This document shows, piece by piece, positions 16,316 through 25,975 of a stretch of 64,000 bases of DNA (position 1 is the stretch's first letter; each line of letters opens with the position of its first letter). The notes under the pieces were generated by a model that worked only from the letters and a program-made list of their open reading frames with translations, ran no database searches and had not been told where the DNA came from. Source of the DNA: Rhodanobacter sp. FW104-R8 (GTDB lineage: Bacteria > Pseudomonadota > Gammaproteobacteria > Xanthomonadales > Rhodanobacteraceae); assembly GCF_001617365.1 (NCBI RefSeq), contig NZ_LVJR01000029.1:62001-126000 (forward strand). The letters are read 5' to 3'. The translations under genes were made by a program, and so were the position numbers.

Positions 16316-18358
16316 ATGAAAAAAGACTACGTCATCAAGATCCTCTTCATCGAAAGCTCGCTGGAAGAGGCCGAGCAGATCATCAGCCTGCTGCGCAACA
16401 CCGGCATCGCCGTGCGGCCGGCCCGCGCCACCAACGTCGAACAGATGCAGGCCGCGGTGAACGAGCTGGAGCCCGACGTGGTGATGTTCGACCCGGCGAT
16501 CACCAGCATCGGCCTGGAAGAGGCGGTCAAGGTGCTCGATGCCTACGGTCGCGACTACGCGCTGATGGGCCTGGTCAACAACATCGACAACCAGATCGTG
16601 GCGGACCTGTTCGTGCACGGCGCCCGCGGCGTCGCCTCGCGCAGCCAGCCGAAGCAGCTGGTCGCGGTGCTGCAGCGCGAGTTCGAATCGCTGCAGACAC
16701 GCCGCCAGGTACGCCGGTTGGAAACCGCCCTGCGCGAATCGGAGCGCCGCTGCGACGCGCTGCTGGATTCATCCACCGACGCGATCGCGTACGTGCACGA
16801 GGGCATGCACGTGCGTGCCAACCATGCCTACCTGCAGACGTTCGGCTACGACGATTTCGACGACCTGCTCGGCCTGCCGGTGCTGGACATGATCGACTCG
16901 GCCAATGCGGAGGAGTTCAAGACGCTGCTCAAGGGCCACGCGCGGCAGGAAAAGCTGCCCTCCCAGCTCACCCTGCATGCGCGCCGCGCCGACGGCAGCC
17001 AGTTCGACGCCTCGGTGGAGTTCGCCCAGGCCACGTTCGAGGGCGAACCCTGCCTGCAGATCGTGTTCCGCCGCCAGTTGGTCGACCCCGGCATGCTCGA
17101 ACGGCTGCAGCGCGACCAGGTTACCGGGCTGTTCAACCGCGCCCGCATGCTGGAATGCATCGACGATGCCGTGACCGCCGCCGCCAAGGGCAAGAAGGGC
17201 CAGTCGCTGCTGCTGGTCGAGCCGGACAACTGGGCAGCGCTGGTGGGCGGCATCGGCCTGGGCAAGGCCGACGAACTGCTGGCCGGCTTCGCCGACCGCA
17301 TCCGCATGCTGCTGGGCGCCGACGACGTCGCCGGCATGCTCGCCGAGCATACGCTGGGCGTGATCCTGGATTCGCGCACCGACGAGGCGATCAAGGAATG
17401 GATCACCCGGCTGCAGCACAGCGTCAGCAGCGAGATCTTCGACGCCGGCTCGCGCTCGATCACGGTCACCGCCAGCGTCGGCGGCAGCCTGCTGGGCGAG
17501 AAGAACGCGAACACCGAACTGCTGCTCAACCAGGCCAGCCAGGCGCTGCGCACGGCGCAAAGCCTGGGCGGCAGCCAGGTCGAGCTGCACGACCCCGCCG
17601 CGCGCGAAAAGGCCGACGAGGAACGCGAGCGCTACTGGCTGGACCTGCTGCGCAAGGCGCTCACCGGGGAAGGCATGGTGCTCTACCACCAGCAGACCAT
17701 CAGCCTGCAGGACGCCGAAGGCGACTATTCCGAGCTCCTGCTGCGCATGAACGGCCCGCAGGGCGAGGTGCTGCCGGGCTTTTTCATGCCGATCGCCGAG
17801 AAGCACGGCCTCACCGGCGCGATCGACCGCTGGGTGCTCGACCAGGCCATCACGGCGCTGCAGGCGCGCGAAGGCCAAGGCCAGCAGACCACCTTCTTCA
17901 TCAAGCTCACCGCCGCCTCGCTGCAGGACAACCAGCTGTTGGCGTGGCTGGGCGAGCGACTCAAGCAGGCCCGGCTGAAGCGCGGCCAGCTGGTGCTGGA
18001 AATGACCGAGAGCAAGGTGATGACGCTGCTGCGCCCCGCGCAGGAGTTCGTCAACGGCTGGAAGAAGCTCGGCGGCCGCTTCGCGCTGGAGCAGTTCGGC
18101 TCGGGCCTCAACTCGTTCCAGTTGCTCAACCACGTCGACGCGGATTACCTGAAGATCGACCGCAGCTATATGGCCGACCTGCCGCAGCACCCGGAGAGCC
18201 AGAAGAAAATCACCGAAATCTGCCACCAGGCGCGCGAACTGAAGCGCCTGACCATCGCCGAGTGGGTCGAGGACGCCACCAGCACCTCGCTGCTGTTCGC
18301 CTGCGGCGTGGATTTCGTGCAGGGCAACTTCCTGCAGCAACCGCAGCGGCTGGAGTAG
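16316..18358 (+). CDS. fimX: FimX-like degenerate GGDEF-EAL protein
   Basis: A 680-residue cytosolic signalling protein with the FimX layout: a receiver-like domain (about 8-130) lacking a clear phospho-Asp pocket, PAS (about 140-255), GGDEF-like (about 260-420) and EAL-like (about 435-675). The cyclase site is degenerate (LAEHTLGVIL where GGDEF should be). The EAL motif reads ELL in YSELLLRMNG, and downstream catalytic acidic residues are altered (FALEQFGSG). Such proteins bind c-di-GMP without turning it over; FimX of Pseudomonas and Xanthomonas controls type IV pilus assembly through PilZ and PilB. Length and domain order match (P. aeruginosa FimX is 691 residues). Single gene with its own terminator at 18390-18421. 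Confidence 0.85.
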   Translation: MKKDYVIKILFIESSLEEAEQIISLLRNTGIAVRPARATNVEQMQAAVNELEPDVVMFDPAITSIGLEEAVKVLDAYGRDYALMGLVNNIDNQIVADLFVHGARGVASRSQPKQLVAVLQREFESLQTRRQVRRLETALRESERRCDALLDSSTDAIAYVHEGMHVRANHAYLQTFGYDDFDDLLGLPVLDMIDSANAEEFKTLLKGHARQEKLPSQLTLHARRADGSQFDASVEFAQATFEGEPCLQIVFRRQLVDPGMLERLQRDQVTGLFNRARMLECIDDAVTAAAKGKKGQSLLLVEPDNWAALVGGIGLGKADELLAGFADRIRMLLGADDVAGMLAEHTLGVILDSRTDEAIKEWITRLQHSVSSEIFDAGSRSITVTASVGGSLLGEKNANTELLLNQASQALRTAQSLGGSQVELHDPAAREKADEERERYWLDLLRKALTGEGMVLYHQQTISLQDAEGDYSELLLRMNGPQGEVLPGFFMPIAEKHGLTGAIDRWVLDQAITALQAREGQGQQTTFFIKLTAASLQDNQLLAWLGERLKQARLKRGQLVLEMTESKVMTLLRPAQEFVNGWKKLGGRFALEQFGSGLNSFQLLNHVDADYLKIDRSYMADLPQHPESQKKITEICHQARELKRLTIAEWVEDATSTSLLFACGVDFVQGNFLQQPQRLE

Positions 18359-18389
18359 GCGCCGGGCGAGCCGCGCCGGCGCCGCCACG

Positions 18390-18421
18390 AAAAAACCCGC
18401 GGATCGCTCCGCGGGTTTTTT
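18390..18421. terminator. bidirectional terminator between fimX and rplS
   Basis: AAAAAACCCGCGGA (18390-18403), a TCGC loop, then TCCGCGGGTTTTTT (18408-18421). A perfect 14-base stem serving both the plus-strand fimX and the minus-strand rpsP-rimM-trmD-rplS operon. Confidence 0.93.
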
Positions 18422-18446
18422 CATGCTGCGGCAACTGCGGCGCGGA

Positions 18447-18842
18447 TTACTCGGCAGCGGCGGCGGCCTTGGCGCTCGCCTTGGCGGCAGCGGCGGCGGC
18501 GATGTCTTCCTTGATGCGCGCGGCCTTGCCTTCCAGGTTGCGCAGGTAGTACAGCTTGGCGCCGCGCACCTTGCCCTTGCGCTTCACTTCCACCGAGTCG
18601 ATGGCCGGGCTGTGCGCCTGGAACACGCGCTCCACGCCGGTGCCGTGCGAGATCTTGCGCACGGTGAAGGCCGAGTGCAGCCCGCGGCTGCGCCTGGCGA
18701 TGACGATGCCTTCGAACGCCTGCACGCGCTCGCGGTTGCCTTCCTTCACCTTGACGTTGACCACCACGGTGTCGCCGGGGCCGAATTCCGGCAGCTGGCG
18801 GGTGATCTGCTCGGATTCGAACTGTTCAATGATCTTGTTCAT
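18447..18842 (-). CDS. rplS: ribosomal protein L19
   Basis: Large-subunit protein L19 at the 30S-50S interface. The 131-residue protein carries the family core [20 protein letters not shown] and [16 protein letters not shown], then SFTVRKIS-type [19 protein letters not shown]. The C-terminus is extended by an Ala/Lys-rich tail ([17 protein letters not shown]) absent from E. coli L19 (115 residues). Last gene of rpsP-rimM-trmD-rplS. Confidence 0.97.
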   Translation of the reverse strand: MNKIIEQFESEQITRQLPEFGPGDTVVVNVKVKEGNRERVQAFEGIVIARRSRGLHSAFTVRKISHGTGVERVFQAHSPAIDSVEVKRKGKVRGAKLYYLRNLEGKAARIKEDIAAAAAAKASAKAAAAAE

Positions 18843-18888
18843 GGCGCACCTGTCGGTTCACGTAAATCGCTATCAATGGCTGCGACCG

Positions 18889-19662
18889 TCACCCGGCCGC
18901 ATCGTCTTGCCGTGCCTGCCCTCGCGAGGCATGTTCACGGCGGAATTCATCCAGCAGGGTCCGGGATGCCGCATCCAGTCCACGCTGTGACAACAAGTCG
19001 GGCCGCCGCAACCAGGTCCGTCCCAGCGACTGCTTCAGGCGCCAGCGGGCGATCGCCGCATGGTCGCCGGACAGCAGCACCTCCGGCACGGAACCCAGCG
19101 CATCGTGCACCGGTTTCGCATAGTGCGGACAATCCAGCAGGCCATCCGAGAATGAATCCTGCTCGGCGGACTGCGCGTCGTTCAACGCGCCATCCTGCAA
19201 GCGCCCCACCGCGTCGATGACCACCGCGGCGGCCAACTCGCCGCCGGACAGCACATAATCGCCGATGGAGAGCTCCTCGTCGACCTCGTGCGCCAGCAGA
19301 CGCTCGTCTACACCTTCGTAACGCCCGCAGAGCAAGGCGATGCGCGGCAACTTCGCCAGCGCTTCCACCCTGCCCTGCGTCAGCCGCGCTCCCTGCGGAC
19401 TGAGATAAACCAGATGCACCGGTTCCGGTGCCGCCGCGCGCATGGCCGCCAGGGTCGTGCGCAACGGCTCGATCATCATCACCATGCCCGGACCGCCGCC
19501 GTACGCGCTGCTGTCCACGCTGCGATGCCTGTCGGTGGCGTAGTCGCGCGGGTTCCAGGTTTCCACCTGCAGCAGCTCGCGCTGCTGCGCGCGTCCCACC
19601 ACACCGACGGCGGCGCACTGGCGCACGAAGTCGGGAAACAGGCTGACGACATCGATGCGCAT
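18889..19662 (-). CDS. trmD: tRNA (guanine-37-N1) methyltransferase
   Basis: TrmD methylates G37 next to the anticodon and prevents +1 frameshifting. A 257-residue SPOUT enzyme with the trefoil-knot motifs [31 protein letters not shown] and [13 protein letters not shown] (about residues 85-145). The start is the ATG giving [12 protein letters not shown]; an in-frame upstream extension overlaps rimM and is rejected. Standard operon position between rimM and rplS. Confidence 0.97.
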   Translation of the reverse strand: MRIDVVSLFPDFVRQCAAVGVVGRAQQRELLQVETWNPRDYATDRHRSVDSSAYGGGPGMVMMIEPLRTTLAAMRAAAPEPVHLVYLSPQGARLTQGRVEALAKLPRIALLCGRYEGVDERLLAHEVDEELSIGDYVLSGGELAAAVVIDAVGRLQDGALNDAQSAEQDSFSDGLLDCPHYAKPVHDALGSVPEVLLSGDHAAIARWRLKQSLGRTWLRRPDLLSQRGLDAASRTLLDEFRREHASRGQARQDDAAG

Positions 19663-19696
19663 GATCCTTGACCCTTGGGCCCGCGACCCGGCGACG

Positions 19697-20212
19697 TCAG
19701 AATTCAGGATCCCAGTCCACCACCATGCGCCCTGCGGACAGATCCACCGAACGCACATACGAACCCTGGACGAAGGGAATCAGCCGCTCGCGCTCGCCGT
19801 CCCTCACCACCACCACGTCGTTGGCGCCGGTGGCGAACAGGTGACTGACCCGCCCCAGCTTCACGCCTTCCGTGGTGACGACCTCGAGTCCCTCGAGATC
19901 GACCCAGTAATACTCGCCTTCCGCAGGAGGCGGCAGCTGCTCGCGGGCGACATGGATGTCGGTACCGACCAGCGCCGCTGCCTGCTCCCGGTCGTCCACT
20001 CCGGGCAGCTGGGCCACCATGCCCTTGCCCTGCGTACGACCCTTCACTCCGCTGACCTGCGTCTCCACGCCGGGCGCTGCACCGAGCAGCCACGGCTGGT
20101 AGTCGAAGATCCGCATGCGCGGCTCGGCCCAGGATTCGATCTTGAGCCAGCCCTGCACGCCGTACAACCCGACGATGCGCCCGATCAGGACGCGCCGACC
20201 GGCTGCAGTCAC
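19697..20212 (-). CDS. rimM: 16S rRNA processing factor RimM
   Basis: RimM assists maturation of the 30S head by binding S19. The 171-residue protein starts at a GTG ([21 protein letters not shown]), two bases from the rpsP stop; a much longer upward frame runs through rpsP and is rejected. The N-terminal beta-barrel ([19 protein letters not shown]) and C-terminal PRC-barrel with [12 protein letters not shown] and [17 protein letters not shown] are typical. Confidence 0.95.
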   Translation of the reverse strand: MTAAGRRVLIGRIVGLYGVQGWLKIESWAEPRMRIFDYQPWLLGAAPGVETQVSGVKGRTQGKGMVAQLPGVDDREQAAALVGTDIHVAREQLPPPAEGEYYWVDLEGLEVVTTEGVKLGRVSHLFATGANDVVVVRDGERERLIPFVQGSYVRSVDLSAGRMVVDWDPEF

Positions 20213-20214
20213 GC

Positions 20215-20469
20215 TCAGGCAGCCTGCTGCTTGCCGGCTTCCTTGACCAGGGCAGCGACCTTGTCGGTCAGCTGGGCGCCCTTGCCCACCCACTCCTTGA
20301 CGCGCTCGACGTTCAGCTCGAGGCGCTTGTCCTTGCCCGACGCGACCGGGTTGTAATAACCGATGTTCTCGATGTTGCGGCCGTCGCGCTTGTTGCGCTG
20401 ATCGGTCACCACGACGTGGTAGAACGGGCGGCCCTTGGCGCCACCGCGCGAAAGACGAATCTTGACCAT
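20215..20469 (-). CDS. rpsP: ribosomal protein S16
   Basis: Small-subunit protein S16, 84 residues: [35 protein letters not shown] and [21 protein letters not shown] are all conserved. First gene of the rpsP-rimM-trmD-rplS operon. Upstream on the minus strand is a TAAAAT hexamer (about 20537-20532) but no convincing -35 box. Confidence 0.97.
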   Translation of the reverse strand: MVKIRLSRGGAKGRPFYHVVVTDQRNKRDGRNIENIGYYNPVASGKDKRLELNVERVKEWVGKGAQLTDKVAALVKEAGKQQAA

Positions 20470-20571
20470 GGTAGAACTCCAGAATTGCCGAACCGGCGGC
20501 AGGCACACGAGAGCCGTGCGCGGTAAACGGGGCATTTTAGCGGTTTTTCGTCAAAATGGAAGGGTCGGGAA

Positions 20572-20646
20572 GCAGGAGTGAGGGAAGAGGAGTGAGAGAA
20601 GGCGTTTTGCTTTTCTCCGTCTCCTCACTCCTCTTCCCTCACTTCT
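20572..20646. repeat. long imperfect inverted repeat, copy 2
   Basis: Left arm GCAGGAGTGAGGGAAGAGGA onward (20572-20604) and right arm ending CTCACTCCTCTTCCCTCACT (20611-20646) form a long hairpin around GCGTTTTGC. The element belongs to the same family as the copy at 7350-7444 and again sits a few bases from a gene end (ffh stop at 20654). Confidence 0.75.
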
Positions 20647-20653
20647 CGCTCTT

Positions 20654-22033
20654 TCAGCGCATCGGCGGCAGCCCGCCCATCCCGCCCATGCCCTTCATGG
20701 CGCCGCGCATCTGCCGCAGCAGGCCCTTGGTGCCGCCCTTGGACAACTTGGACATCATCTTTTCCATCTGCATGTATTGCTTGAGCAGGCGGTTGACGTC
20801 GGCCGGCTGGGTGCCCGAGCCGCGCGCCACGCGGGCGCGGCGGGAGCCGTTCAGCAGATCGGGATAGCGGCGCTCCTTCTGGGTCATCGAGCCGATGATC
20901 GCGATCATCCGCTTCATCTCGCCGTCGTTGACCTTGGACTTCACGCTGTCCGGCAGGCTGGACACGCCCGGCAGCTTGTCCATCAGGCCGGCCAGGCCGC
21001 CCATGTTGCCCATCTGCTCCAGCTGGTCTTTCATGTCGTTCAGGTCGAAGCGCTTGCCCTTCATCACCTTCTGGGCCAGCTTCTGCGCCTTGTCCTGGTC
21101 GACCTTGCGCTCGACCTCCTCGACCAGCGACAGCACGTCGCCCATGCCGAGGATGCGCTGGGCCAGGCGATCGGGGTGGAACGGCTCCAGCGCGTCGCTC
21201 TTCTCGCCGGCGCCGAGGAACTTGATCGGCTTGCCGGTGACGTAGCGCACTGACAGCGCCGCGCCGCCGCGGGCGTCGCCGTCGGTCTTGGTGAGGATCA
21301 CGCCGGTCAGCGGCAGCGCCTCGTTGAACGCCTTGGCCGTGTTGGCGGCATCCTGGCCGGTCATCGAGTCGACCACGAACAGGGTCTCGATCGGCGTGAT
21401 CGCGGCATGCAGCGCCTTGATCTCGGCCATCATCGCCTCGTCCACGTGCAGGCGGCCGGCGGTGTCGACCAGCAGCACGTCGACCACCTCGCGGCGCGCG
21501 GCGGCGATGGCGTCCTTCGCGATCTGCACCGGATCCTGGCCCGCCGCGGACGGGAAGAACTTCACCCCGACCTGCTCGGCCAGCGTGCGCAGCTGCTCGA
21601 TGGCGGCCGGGCGGTAGACGTCGCAGCTGACCACCATCACCTTTTTCTTCTTGCGCTCGGTGAGCAGGCGCGCCAGCTTGGCCACCGTGGTGGTCTTGCC
21701 GGCGCCCTGCAGGCCCGCCATCAGCACCACGGCCGGCGGCTGCTGGGCCAGGTTCAGCTCGGTGTTGGCGGTGCCCATCACCACGGTCAGCTCGTCGCTG
21801 ACCACCTTGATCAGCGCCTGGCCCGGCGACAGGCTCTTGATCACGTCCTGGCCGACCGCGCGCACCTTGATCCGCTGGATCAGCGCCTGTACCACCGGCA
21901 GCGCCACGTCCGCCTCCAGCAGCGCGATGCGCACTTCGCGCAGGGCTTCGCGGATGTTTTCCTCGGTCAGCCGGCCACGGCCGCGCAGGCGGGTGACGGT
22001 GGCGGAAAGGCGTTGGCTGAGCGACTCGAACAT
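20654..22033 (-). CDS. ffh: signal recognition particle protein Ffh
   Basis: The SRP GTPase, which targets nascent membrane proteins to FtsY. The 459-residue protein shows the N domain (MFESLSQRLSATVTRLRG), G1 GLQGAGKTTTVAKLA, DVYRPAAIEQL, DTAGRLHVD, TKTDGDARGGAALS, and a methionine-rich M domain ending MKGMGGMGGLPPMR that binds 4.5S RNA and signal peptides. Transcribed alone on the minus strand, divergent from the CcsA-type gene. A perfect TATAAT lies 30 bases before the start codon. Confidence 0.97.
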   Translation of the reverse strand: MFESLSQRLSATVTRLRGRGRLTEENIREALREVRIALLEADVALPVVQALIQRIKVRAVGQDVIKSLSPGQALIKVVSDELTVVMGTANTELNLAQQPPAVVLMAGLQGAGKTTTVAKLARLLTERKKKKVMVVSCDVYRPAAIEQLRTLAEQVGVKFFPSAAGQDPVQIAKDAIAAARREVVDVLLVDTAGRLHVDEAMMAEIKALHAAITPIETLFVVDSMTGQDAANTAKAFNEALPLTGVILTKTDGDARGGAALSVRYVTGKPIKFLGAGEKSDALEPFHPDRLAQRILGMGDVLSLVEEVERKVDQDKAQKLAQKVMKGKRFDLNDMKDQLEQMGNMGGLAGLMDKLPGVSSLPDSVKSKVNDGEMKRMIAIIGSMTQKERRYPDLLNGSRRARVARGSGTQPADVNRLLKQYMQMEKMMSKLSKGGTKGLLRQMRGAMKGMGGMGGLPPMR

Positions 22034-22062
22034 GGCGGAACCGGCAAACGGGAAAGTGGCCG

Positions 22063-22068
22063 ATTATA
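22063..22068 (-). promoter_or_regulatory. -10 element of ffh
   Basis: Minus-strand TATAAT (22068-22063), 30 bases upstream of the ffh start. The -35 region (TGCGAA or GCGAAG at 17-18 bases) is weak. Confidence 0.5.
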
Positions 22069-22129
22069 ACGGAGCGACCGCCCGGCTTCGCATGCACGCC
22101 GGCGCGGGCCTGTGCGACACTGCGCGACC

Positions 22130-22930
22130 ATGGTCATCCACGTCTTCGCCCTGCTCGCCATCGTGCTCTACCTCGCCGCTGCCGGCGGGCTGGCGCGCCC
22201 GCTGCTGGGTGGCGGCCAGCCGCTGAACCGGCTGGCGCTGGGCCTGGCCGGCACCGCCGTGTTGACCCACGCCGGCATCCTGCTAGGCATGCATCGCGGC
22301 GCGCTGGACCTGCACTTCTTCGCCGCGCTGTCGCTGGTCGCCTTCGTGGTGTCGGCATTGACCCTGCTGGTGAACGCCTCGCGCCCGGTCGCCGCGCTCG
22401 GCGTGATCGTGTTTCCGCTGACCGCCGCGCTCCTTGCAGCGGACAGCTTCCTGGCACCAGCGACCCTGCCGCAACCGATGGACTGGCAGATCAAGCTGCA
22501 CGTGACAGTGGCCCTGCTCGCGTTCGGCGTACTGTCGATCGCCGCCGCGCTGGCGATCCTGCTGGCGATCCAGGAGCGTGCGTTGCGCCACCGGCAGTTC
22601 GGCCGCTGGCTGCGCGCCCTGCCCCCGCTGACGCTGACCGAAACCCTGCTGTTCCGCCTCATCGGCGCGGGTTTCACGCTGCTCACGCTGACCCTGCTCA
22701 CCGGCGTGCTGTTCGTCGACAACCTGTTCGGCCAGCACCTGGTGCACAAGACCGTGCTCTCGATCGTGGCCTGGCTGGTGTTCGGCGTGCTGCTGTACGG
22801 CCGCTGGCGGCACGGCTGGCGCGGCTCCCGCGCGGTCAATCTCACCCTGATCGGCATGGCGGTGCTGGTGCTGGCGTTCTTCGGCTCGAAATTCGTGCTG
22901 GAACTGATCCTGCACCGCACATTACCCTGA
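22130..22930 (+). CDS. CcsA/YpjD-type cytochrome c assembly membrane protein
   Basis: A 266-residue polytopic inner-membrane protein with about eight hydrophobic helices. The C-terminal half resembles the cytochrome c assembly (CcsA/CcmC) domain: QIKLHVTVALLAFGVLSIAAALAI and NLFGQHLVHKTVLSIVAWLVFG place conserved histidines at helix ends as haem-handling ligands would be. In enterobacteria the corresponding gene (ypjD/corE) also lies beside ffh, which supports the assignment. Its true function is unsettled, with both haem export and Mg/Co efflux annotations in use. Start at ATG 22130 (MVIHVFALLAIVLYL); an earlier in-frame ATG at 22112 is possible. Confidence 0.85.
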   Translation: MVIHVFALLAIVLYLAAAGGLARPLLGGGQPLNRLALGLAGTAVLTHAGILLGMHRGALDLHFFAALSLVAFVVSALTLLVNASRPVAALGVIVFPLTAALLAADSFLAPATLPQPMDWQIKLHVTVALLAFGVLSIAAALAILLAIQERALRHRQFGRWLRALPPLTLTETLLFRLIGAGFTLLTLTLLTGVLFVDNLFGQHLVHKTVLSIVAWLVFGVLLYGRWRHGWRGSRAVNLTLIGMAVLVLAFFGSKFVLELILHRTLP

Positions 22931-22962
22931 GCATCCGCGCCGGCCGTCAGCCGGCAGCTCGC

Positions 22963-24348
22963 TCAGCGGCAGGCGTCGATCGCCTCGCCCAGCCGCTCCA
23001 CCCCGACCACTTCCATCTCGCCCACGCGTCCCTTCTTGGGCGCGTTCGCCTTCGGCACGATGGCGCGGCGGAAGCCGTGGTGGGCGGCCTCCTTCAGGCG
23101 CTCCTCGCCGTTCGGTACCGGTCGGATCTCGCCGGATAGGCCGACTTCGCCGAAGGCAATGGTGTGCTCCGGCAGCGGCCGGTCGCGCAGCGACGACAGC
23201 ACCGCCAGCAGCACCGGCAGGTCGGCGGCAGTCTCCTGCACGCGGATGCCGCCCACCACGTTGACGAACACGTCCTGGTCGTACGCCGCCACGCCGCCGT
23301 GCCGGTGCAGCACCGCCAGCAGCATCGCCAGGCGGTTCTGCTCCAGCCCCAGGGTGACCCGCCGCGGGTTGCCCAGCGAGGACTGGTCCACCAGCGCCTG
23401 CACCTCGACCAGCAACGGCCGGGTGCCTTCGCGGGTGACCATCACCGCACTGCCCGAGGTCGGCCCCGCGTGCGTGGACAGGAAGATCGCCGACGGGTTC
23501 GGCACCTCGCGCAGGCCCTTGTCCGACATCGCGAACACGCCCAGTTCGTTGACCGCGCCGAAGCGGTTCTTGAACGCGCGCAGCACGCGGAAGCGGCTGC
23601 CGGATTCGCCCTCGAAGTAGAGCACCGCGTCGACCATGTGCTCAAGCACGCGCGGGCCGGCGATGCCGCCTTCCTTGGTGACGTGGCCGACCAGGAACAC
23701 CGAGGTGCCGGTCTCCTTGGCGAAGCGGGTGAGCTTGGCCGCGGACTCGCGCACCTGGCTCACCGAACCGGGCGCGGCGGTGAGCAGCTCGGTCCAGATG
23801 GTCTGGATCGAGTCGATCACCAGCACCCGCGGCCGGCTCGCCGCCGCCTGTTCGAGGATCCGCTCGATACAGGTCTCGGCCAGCGCCTGCAGCGGCTCCA
23901 ATGGCAGGCCGAGCCGCTGCGCGCGTGAGGCCACCTGCGCCAGCGACTCCTCGCCGGTGACGTACACGCTGGACAGCTGCCCGCCCAGCGTGCCCAGCAT
24001 CTGCAGCAGCAGGGTCGACTTGCCGATGCCCGGATCGCCGCCGATCAGCACCACCGAACCCTCGACCAGGCCGCCGCCGAGTACGCGGTCCAGCTCGCCG
24101 ACGCCGGTCAGCGTGCGTGCCTCGGTGGTCAGCGCCACCGCGGTCAGCGGCGTGATGCGCGGCGCGCCGGCAGCGGCGCCAGCGTAGCTGGAGCGCTGCG
24201 CGCCCACCGACGGCTTCGCCGCCGAGGCCGGCGCCAGCACGATCTCGCTGAGCGTGTTCCACGCCCCGCACTCGGCGCACGCGCCCTGCCACTTCGGGTG
24301 CTCGGCGCCGCAATCGGTGCAGACGTAGGCGGTCTTGGCTTTGGCCAT
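22963..24348 (-). CDS. radA: DNA repair protein RadA
   Basis: A RecA-related branch-migration ATPase that promotes D-loop extension in recombination. 461 residues: N-terminal zinc finger CTDCGAEHPKWQGACAECG (residues 9-27), Walker A GGDPGIGKSTLL, Walker B region VLVIDSIQT, the RadA-specific KNRFGAVNELGVF, and a C-terminal Lon-like domain with FVNVVGGIRVQETAADL. Start ATG giving MAKAKTAYVC. Transcribed in the same direction as dnaB upstream. Confidence 0.96.
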   Translation of the reverse strand: MAKAKTAYVCTDCGAEHPKWQGACAECGAWNTLSEIVLAPASAAKPSVGAQRSSYAGAAAGAPRITPLTAVALTTEARTLTGVGELDRVLGGGLVEGSVVLIGGDPGIGKSTLLLQMLGTLGGQLSSVYVTGEESLAQVASRAQRLGLPLEPLQALAETCIERILEQAAASRPRVLVIDSIQTIWTELLTAAPGSVSQVRESAAKLTRFAKETGTSVFLVGHVTKEGGIAGPRVLEHMVDAVLYFEGESGSRFRVLRAFKNRFGAVNELGVFAMSDKGLREVPNPSAIFLSTHAGPTSGSAVMVTREGTRPLLVEVQALVDQSSLGNPRRVTLGLEQNRLAMLLAVLHRHGGVAAYDQDVFVNVVGGIRVQETAADLPVLLAVLSSLRDRPLPEHTIAFGEVGLSGEIRPVPNGEERLKEAAHHGFRRAIVPKANAPKKGRVGEMEVVGVERLGEAIDACR

Positions 24349-24465
24349 GCGGGTTCCCGACTGGATCCGTGGAAGAAGCGAGCTTAGCCCGCAATCATCG
24401 CAAGCAGCGAGACGCGGCGGCGGCAAAAGCTGTCGGCTTCCGCCGCCGGCTGCGCGACTGCCCGC

Positions 24466-25860
24466 TCAGTCGAACGAACCGACGAACGAATCCGCCGCGT
24501 AGTTCTCGAACTTGGTGTAGTGGCCCAGGAAGGTGAGCTTGCAGGTGTCGGTGGGGCCGTTGCGCTGCTTGCCGATGATGATCTCGGCGATGCCCTTGTC
24601 GGCCGATTCCTTGTTGTAGTACTCGTCGCGGTAGATGAACATGATCACGTCGGCGTCCTGCTCGATGGCGCCGGACTCGCGCAGGTCGGACATCATCGGG
24701 CGCTTGTCGGCACGCTGCTCCAGCGAACGGTTCAACTGCGACAGGGCGATCACCGGCACGTTCAGCTCCTTGGCCAACCCCTTCAGCGAGCGCGAGATTT
24801 CCGAAATTTCGGTGGCGCGGTTCTCCTTGTTGCCGGGCACCTGCATCAGCTGCAGGTAGTCGATCACGATCAGGCCCAGCCCGCCGTGCTCGCGATGCAG
24901 CCGGCGCGAGCGCGAACGCAACTCCACCGGCGACAGGCTTGGCGTGTCGTCGATGAAGATCTTCGCCTCGGACAGGATCGAGATCGCGTTGGAGACGCGC
25001 GGCCAGTCCTCCTCCTGCAGGTCGCCGTTGCGCAGGTGCTGCTGGTGGATGCGGCCGACCGAGGAGATCAGGCGGAACGCCAGCTGCGAGGCGGACATCT
25101 CCATCGAGAACACCACCACCGCCTTCTTCGCGCGCAACGCGGCGGTCTCGGCGATGTTCAGCGCGAACGCGGTCTTGCCCATCGAGGGGCGCGCCGCCAC
25201 GATGATCAGGTCCGACGGCTGCAGGCCGGAAGTGAGGTTGTCCAGGTCGGTGAAGCCGGTGGTGACACCGGTGAGCTGGCCGCGGTTCTCGTAGCGCTCG
25301 GTGAGCAGGCGGAACGCATCCTTCACCGCCTCGCGCATCGAGACGGAATCCTTCTTGCCGCGCGCGCCGGATTCGGCGATGTGGAACACGCGCTGCTCGG
25401 CGCTTTCCAGCACCTCGTGCACGCTCTTGCCCTCGGGCCGGTAGCCGTCCTCGGTGATCGAGGTGCCGGCGTCGATCAGCTGGCGCAGCACCGACTTCTC
25501 GCGCACGATCTCGGCGTAGGCGGTGATGTTGGCCGCGCTGGGCGTGCTGTTGGCCAGCTCGATCAGGTAGCCGGCGCCGCCGACCATCTCGGCCAGGCCG
25601 TTGCTCTCGAACCAGTCGCCCAGGGTCACCGCGTCGCACGGCATGCCCTTGTTCGCCAGCTCGTTGATCGCCCGCCAGATCAGCCGGTGGTCCTTGCGGT
25701 AGAAATCGTCCTCGCCGAGCCGGTCGGCCACCTTGTCTAGCGCGTCGGGCGCCAGCATCAGGCCGCCCAGCACCGCCTGTTCGGCGTCGATCGAGTGCGG
25801 AGGCACCCGCAGCGCTTCGATGGCCGGCGAGGAGGACTTGCGTTCGGGCACGAAGGACAT
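24466..25860 (-). CDS. dnaB: replicative DNA helicase DnaB
   Basis: The hexameric fork helicase. 464 residues: N-terminal domain (VPPHSIDAEQAVLGGLML...), linker, then the RecA-like motor with Walker A ARPSMGKTAFALN, VVVFSMEMSA, Walker B LIVIDYLQLM and the arginine-finger region EISRSLKGLAKELNVPVIALSQLNRSLEQR. No intein or insertion. The start ATG (MSFVPERKSSSPA) is preferred over a longer frame. The upstream 243-base gap contains two DnaA-box-like nonamers. Confidence 0.97.
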   Translation of the reverse strand: MSFVPERKSSSPAIEALRVPPHSIDAEQAVLGGLMLAPDALDKVADRLGEDDFYRKDHRLIWRAINELANKGMPCDAVTLGDWFESNGLAEMVGGAGYLIELANSTPSAANITAYAEIVREKSVLRQLIDAGTSITEDGYRPEGKSVHEVLESAEQRVFHIAESGARGKKDSVSMREAVKDAFRLLTERYENRGQLTGVTTGFTDLDNLTSGLQPSDLIIVAARPSMGKTAFALNIAETAALRAKKAVVVFSMEMSASQLAFRLISSVGRIHQQHLRNGDLQEEDWPRVSNAISILSEAKIFIDDTPSLSPVELRSRSRRLHREHGGLGLIVIDYLQLMQVPGNKENRATEISEISRSLKGLAKELNVPVIALSQLNRSLEQRADKRPMMSDLRESGAIEQDADVIMFIYRDEYYNKESADKGIAEIIIGKQRNGPTDTCKLTFLGHYTKFENYAADSFVGSFD

Positions 25861-25975
25861 CGACTTACCTCTGCAGAATGACCCTACAACCGGCACGCCA
25901 TGCGCCGACATCCCGCGGGCGGTTGCACCTCCAGCATCATGCGCGGCGATGTCTCACCCGTCGAGACAATAAGTC

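Noticed and set aside
20470..20560. Canonical promoter of the rpsP operon (TTGACG with TAAAAT)
   Set aside because: The two hexamers are only nine bases apart, so they cannot form one sigma70 promoter.
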